DNA of 7,360 nt. Source: Candidatus Gribaldobacteria bacterium (GTDB lineage Bacteria > Patescibacteriota > Minisyncoccia > Minisyncoccales > CG1-02-41-26). A model generated the notes under the pieces. It worked only from the letters and a program-made list of their open reading frames with translations, was not told the DNA's origin and searched no databases. Every line of letters begins with the position of its first letter. Within the stretch, counting starts at the first letter, position 1. The stretch lies in the NCBI GenBank assembly GCA_026396775.1, contig JAPLWD010000089.1:1-7360 (forward strand). Direction: 5' to 3'. Below are positions 5,316-7,360 of the stretch, in pieces. The translations under genes and the position numbers were made by a program.

Positions 5316-5342
5316 CAAAAAAAGCGTCGCCCAAACAACGCT
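5316..5342 (-). terminator. Rho-independent terminator or leader hairpin upstream of tspO
   Basis: On the minus strand AGCGTTG (5342-5336), loop TTTGGG and CGACGCT (5329-5323) form a 7-base-pair stem with one G-U pair, followed by a run of Ts. It fits an intrinsic terminator on the minus strand only. The nearest minus-strand gene it could serve ends at 5965, beyond the plus-strand pilin gene. It may stop read-through from there, stop an antisense transcript, or act as an attenuator in a long tspO leader. The rest of 5258-5418 is A/T-rich with two near-identical T-run/A-run blocks. Confidence 0.6.
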
Positions 5343-5394
5343 CATTATCGTTTTAAATTTTCCCTCTTAAACTTTATACTTTTTTTAAAAAATA

Positions 5395-5403
5395 TGCGAT
5401 AAT
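5395..5403 (+). promoter_or_regulatory. Candidate pilin promoter (extended -10)
   Basis: TGC (5395-5397) followed by GATAAT (5398-5403) forms an extended -10 element 15 bases before the pilin ATG, with no good -35. An alternative is TTTAAA (5352-5357), a 17-base spacer and TATACT (5375-5380). Either would give a short leader without a ribosome-binding site. Confidence 0.35.
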
Positions 5404-5418
5404 AAAAAAATAACAAAT

Positions 5419-5934
5419 ATGCAAAAAGGTTTTACTTTAATAGAACTCTTAATAGTTATAGCCATTATCGGCATACTCTCTGCCTTTACATTTTTGCAAT
5501 ATGGAGATGCTGTAAAAAAATCACGTTATTCTAGGGCTCAGACAGAGCTTAGCAGTATAGCTCGAGGGATTTTGATGTATTCAATTGATCACAAAAATAA
5601 TTTTCCACTAGATGTTTCAAGAGATTTACCTCCTGGACTAGACCATTATATGTCTATTGAGAATTCTTGGCCTAGAGCGGCTTGGCCAGAGAGTGTTTTT
5701 GACTGGGATAATTGGATCGACCCAAGCACCGGACAGCCAATCTACCAGATCAGTATTAGATTTTGTCCCTTAAACCCTGTTGGCTCAATTGACTTTTGCA
5801 AGTTCCCAGATGAAGCCTGGGCTAAAGATTTTGATTATTACAGTGCGGCTTATTGGTGCATCCAAGGAGCTTGCCGATCCCATATTTCAAAGCCCATTGA
5901 CCACCCAGGCTGGTGCATCAACTGCTACCATTAA
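5419..5934 (+). CDS. Type IV pilin-like prepilin
   Basis: A class III signal starts the 171-residue protein: MQKG is the leader, cleavage is expected after G4, and F5 becomes the methylated first residue. E9 is the conserved Glu5 of the mature pilin. Hydrophobic residues about 6-24 form the membrane anchor and assembly helix. The usual amphipathic helix follows (VKKSRYSRAQTELSSIARGI, 32-51). The C-terminal globular part has six cysteines (C116, C127, C147, C152, C166, C169), including CxxxxC and the terminal CINCYH, enough for three disulfides outside the cell. It is a pseudopilin or minor pilin rather than a recognisable major pilin. It stands alone, against the direction of all neighbours, with no assembly genes nearby. 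The ATG has no ribosome-binding site; it is preceded by an A/T-rich promoter region. Confidence 0.88.
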   Translation: MQKGFTLIELLIVIAIIGILSAFTFLQYGDAVKKSRYSRAQTELSSIARGILMYSIDHKNNFPLDVSRDLPPGLDHYMSIENSWPRAAWPESVFDWDNWIDPSTGQPIYQISIRFCPLNPVGSIDFCKFPDEAWAKDFDYYSAAYWCIQGACRSHISKPIDHPGWCINCYH

Positions 5935-5964
5935 AATTTACCAAGTTAGATTTCATAAAATCCG

Positions 5965-6696
5965 TTACACAAGTTGGGTTAGTATTTTAGTGCGGTGGTA
6001 GCGAGGCATCCGGCCTTCAAAACCCATATCTAGAGCAATATTAATTCCAGCGATAACTCCCAGTCTGGCTCTCACTAAAATAATCATTCCCTTATTTTCA
6101 ATAATTCGATAAGGCTCAATTCTTCCCTTAAAATTATCTATAATCAGTTTTTCAATTTCATTACCGTCTAAATAGGTGTCTATGTCTATCTGAAAATGAG
6201 GTAACCAATAATCTTTTCGCGGATCAGTGGTTTTTTCGTTTATAACAAATTCCAACATTGGGCTTTGCCAATTACTTGTATCGCCCAAAAATAACCAAAC
6301 CGAAGAGTCATCAGAAACTTCTTCGTATAAATGCAGTTTAGTTTTTTTAACTTCATCAATCAATCTTTCTTTTTCTGATTGAGCCGAATCAACCGCATAG
6401 CAAAAGCCTAAATGATTCAACCGCCCAAAAAGATTATTGGCGGTTAAATATTGAAACAGTTCTTTAATTTGATCCATCGGCGCAAACTCATCTGGCAGTA
6501 AACTTGGTTTCCCAAAAAAATTAACGGGCAAACTAATGCCCGGAATCTGAATATCAGTTGCAGAAATATGTAACAGCTCCTGCCCCTCCCCCAACAAAAC
6601 CCTCGCCCCTCCCCTATTATCTTCGGTGAAGCTTATCCCCTCCGGCACCATCTCTAATATTTTTAGCAACTTATCTAAAAATTTTGTTTTGTCCAT
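5965..6696 (-). CDS. Unrecognised 243-residue protein, possibly VOC-like
   Basis: I do not recognise this family with confidence. The protein is soluble, with no signal peptide or membrane segment. The N-terminal part is a helix (1-16) and a beta-rich stretch. Residues 93-103 (LNHLGFCYAVD) are followed by a helix (106-121), a strand WLFLGD (134-139) and PMLEFV (146-151). The H95...E149 spacing and strand-helix-strand order resemble one half of a vicinal-oxygen-chelate (glyoxalase) fold, and PHFQIDID (166-173) could begin a second half. This is a weak structural guess. The gene starts 9 bases after the cytosine methyltransferase stop, so the two are probably co-transcribed; the partner could suggest a role in restriction-modification, but no nuclease motif is obvious. 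Its end faces the pilin gene across 30 bases with no clear terminator. Confidence 0.85.
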   Translation of the reverse strand: MDKTKFLDKLLKILEMVPEGISFTEDNRGGARVLLGEGQELLHISATDIQIPGISLPVNFFGKPSLLPDEFAPMDQIKELFQYLTANNLFGRLNHLGFCYAVDSAQSEKERLIDEVKKTKLHLYEEVSDDSSVWLFLGDTSNWQSPMLEFVINEKTTDPRKDYWLPHFQIDIDTYLDGNEIEKLIIDNFKGRIEPYRIIENKGMIILVRARLGVIAGINIALDMGFEGRMPRYHRTKILTQLV

Positions 6697-6705
6697 AAAT
6701 ATTAT

Positions 6706-7360
6706 TTAAGTAGCAAAAGCAAAAAGTTGTGCTTGGCGACAAACATTTTCTTCAACTTCTTCTTCAGCTTCGCCATTTAACATTTTTATTATCATATCCC
6801 CAATATGGTATCCAAGATTTACAGGCACCGCATTACCAATTTGCTTATACTGTTGAGAAACAGACCCAAAAAATTTCCAATTGTCAGGAAAGGTTTGAAT
6901 CCTAGCATATTCACGAACAGACAGCGGACGGGTTTCATCTGGATGACAGCGTTCGGTTTGTTTTTGAGCCGGGCTACAAGTTAAAGTAAGCGATGGCTCA
7001 TCCCACGATAACCGCCTTGCCATACCAGTTTTACCACCACCCATAAAATAACTAGCCCCCATATATTCCTTCTGCAACTCTTCTGAAAGATCCCTCCAAT
7101 ACCCCCCGGGAGGAATTAACTCTAAAATTTTCTTCTTTTTTTCGGGATATTCCTGACCTTCCGATTTTGGACATCTATGCAACGCTTCACGCAACGGAAC
7201 AATGTAATCCTTTTCTTTCGGAAAAGAAATTGGAATATTTAAATCTTTTCTAACACCAATAATTATCAAACGCTCTCGTTTTTGCGGAACATCAAAATAT
7301 TGCGATCGCAAAACTTTATACTTAACTCGATAACCAATCTCCTCTAGCACTGCAACCATT
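6706..7360 (-). CDS. DNA (cytosine-5) methyltransferase, C-terminal part
   Basis: The frame is open to the window edge and gives the last ~217 residues of a C5-cytosine DNA methyltransferase, which adds a methyl group from S-adenosylmethionine to C5 of cytosine in a target site. Motif VIII is seen as VPQKRERLIIIGVR (24-37 of the visible part). The target-recognition region lies at about 60-140, including MARRLSWDEPSLTLT. Motif IX is RPLSVREYARIQTFP (144-158) and motif X is QIGNAVPVNLG (173-183). The cofactor motif I, the PC catalytic motif IV and the ENV motif VI would be in the missing part. The ATG at 7359 is an internal methionine, not the start. The acidic tail EAEEEVEEN follows motif X. 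The recognition sequence cannot be deduced. The next gene follows 9 bases later. Confidence 0.93.
   Translation of the reverse strand, partial: MVAVLEEIGYRVKYKVLRSQYFDVPQKRERLIIIGVRKDLNIPISFPKEKDYIVPLREALHRCPKSEGQEYPEKKKKILELIPPGGYWRDLSEELQKEYMGASYFMGGGKTGMARRLSWDEPSLTLTCSPAQKQTERCHPDETRPLSVREYARIQTFPDNWKFFGSVSQQYKQIGNAVPVNLGYHIGDMIIKMLNGEAEEEVEENVCRQAQLFAFAT

Noticed and set aside
5780..6001. Plus-strand 73-residue frame
   Set aside because: It lies mostly within the pilin gene in another frame and runs into the opposite gene; no family resemblance.

Overview
The window is AT-rich and gene-dense, with very short intergenic gaps and few Shine-Dalgarno-like sequences. Together with AbiEii-type nucleotidyltransferase genes, a lone type IV prepilin, a TspO gene and palindromic intergenic repeats, this suggests a small-genome bacterium, most plausibly of the Candidate Phyla Radiation (Patescibacteria, Parcubacteria-like). 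That placement is inferred from style; no rRNA is present.

Left end (1-479). The plus strand carries the 3' end of a small partner gene and the first ~62 codons of an AbiEii-like nucleotidyltransferase toxin. The toxin then breaks at position 313/314. From there the sequence is a reverse-complement copy of the partner gene: bases 1-54 and 314-367 are a perfect inverted repeat. The copy carries the partner gene's start codon, ribosome-binding site and sigma70-type promoter on the minus strand. This is a fold-back rearrangement, either biological or an amplification/assembly chimera.

Housekeeping and repeats (480-2164). obg (minus) encodes a ribosome-associated GTPase. The 430 bases between it and the next gene hold no convincing gene. 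They contain a 181-base imperfect palindrome abutting the obg start codon, a 108-base REP-like palindrome and a rho-independent terminator. A cold-shock protein gene follows upstream, with a good promoter whose -35 overlaps the stop codon of the preceding toxin gene.

Intact toxin-antitoxin module (2157-3496). An AbiEi-like winged-helix antitoxin and an AbiEii-like toxin overlap by 8 bases on the minus strand. They are driven by a near-consensus promoter whose -10 lies within a perfect 8-4-8 palindrome touching the antitoxin ATG, which looks like an autoregulatory operator.

Metabolic pair (3524-5257). tspO and a BaiN/HI0933-family flavoprotein gene are 3 bases apart on the minus strand.

Right end (5258-7360). 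A cysteine-rich prepilin gene on the plus strand is the only intact plus-strand gene. Facing it are an unrecognised 243-residue protein (possibly VOC-like) and, 9 bases upstream of that, the C-terminal half of a DNA cytosine-C5 methyltransferase cut by the window edge. No tRNA, rRNA, CRISPR array or transposase gene is visible.
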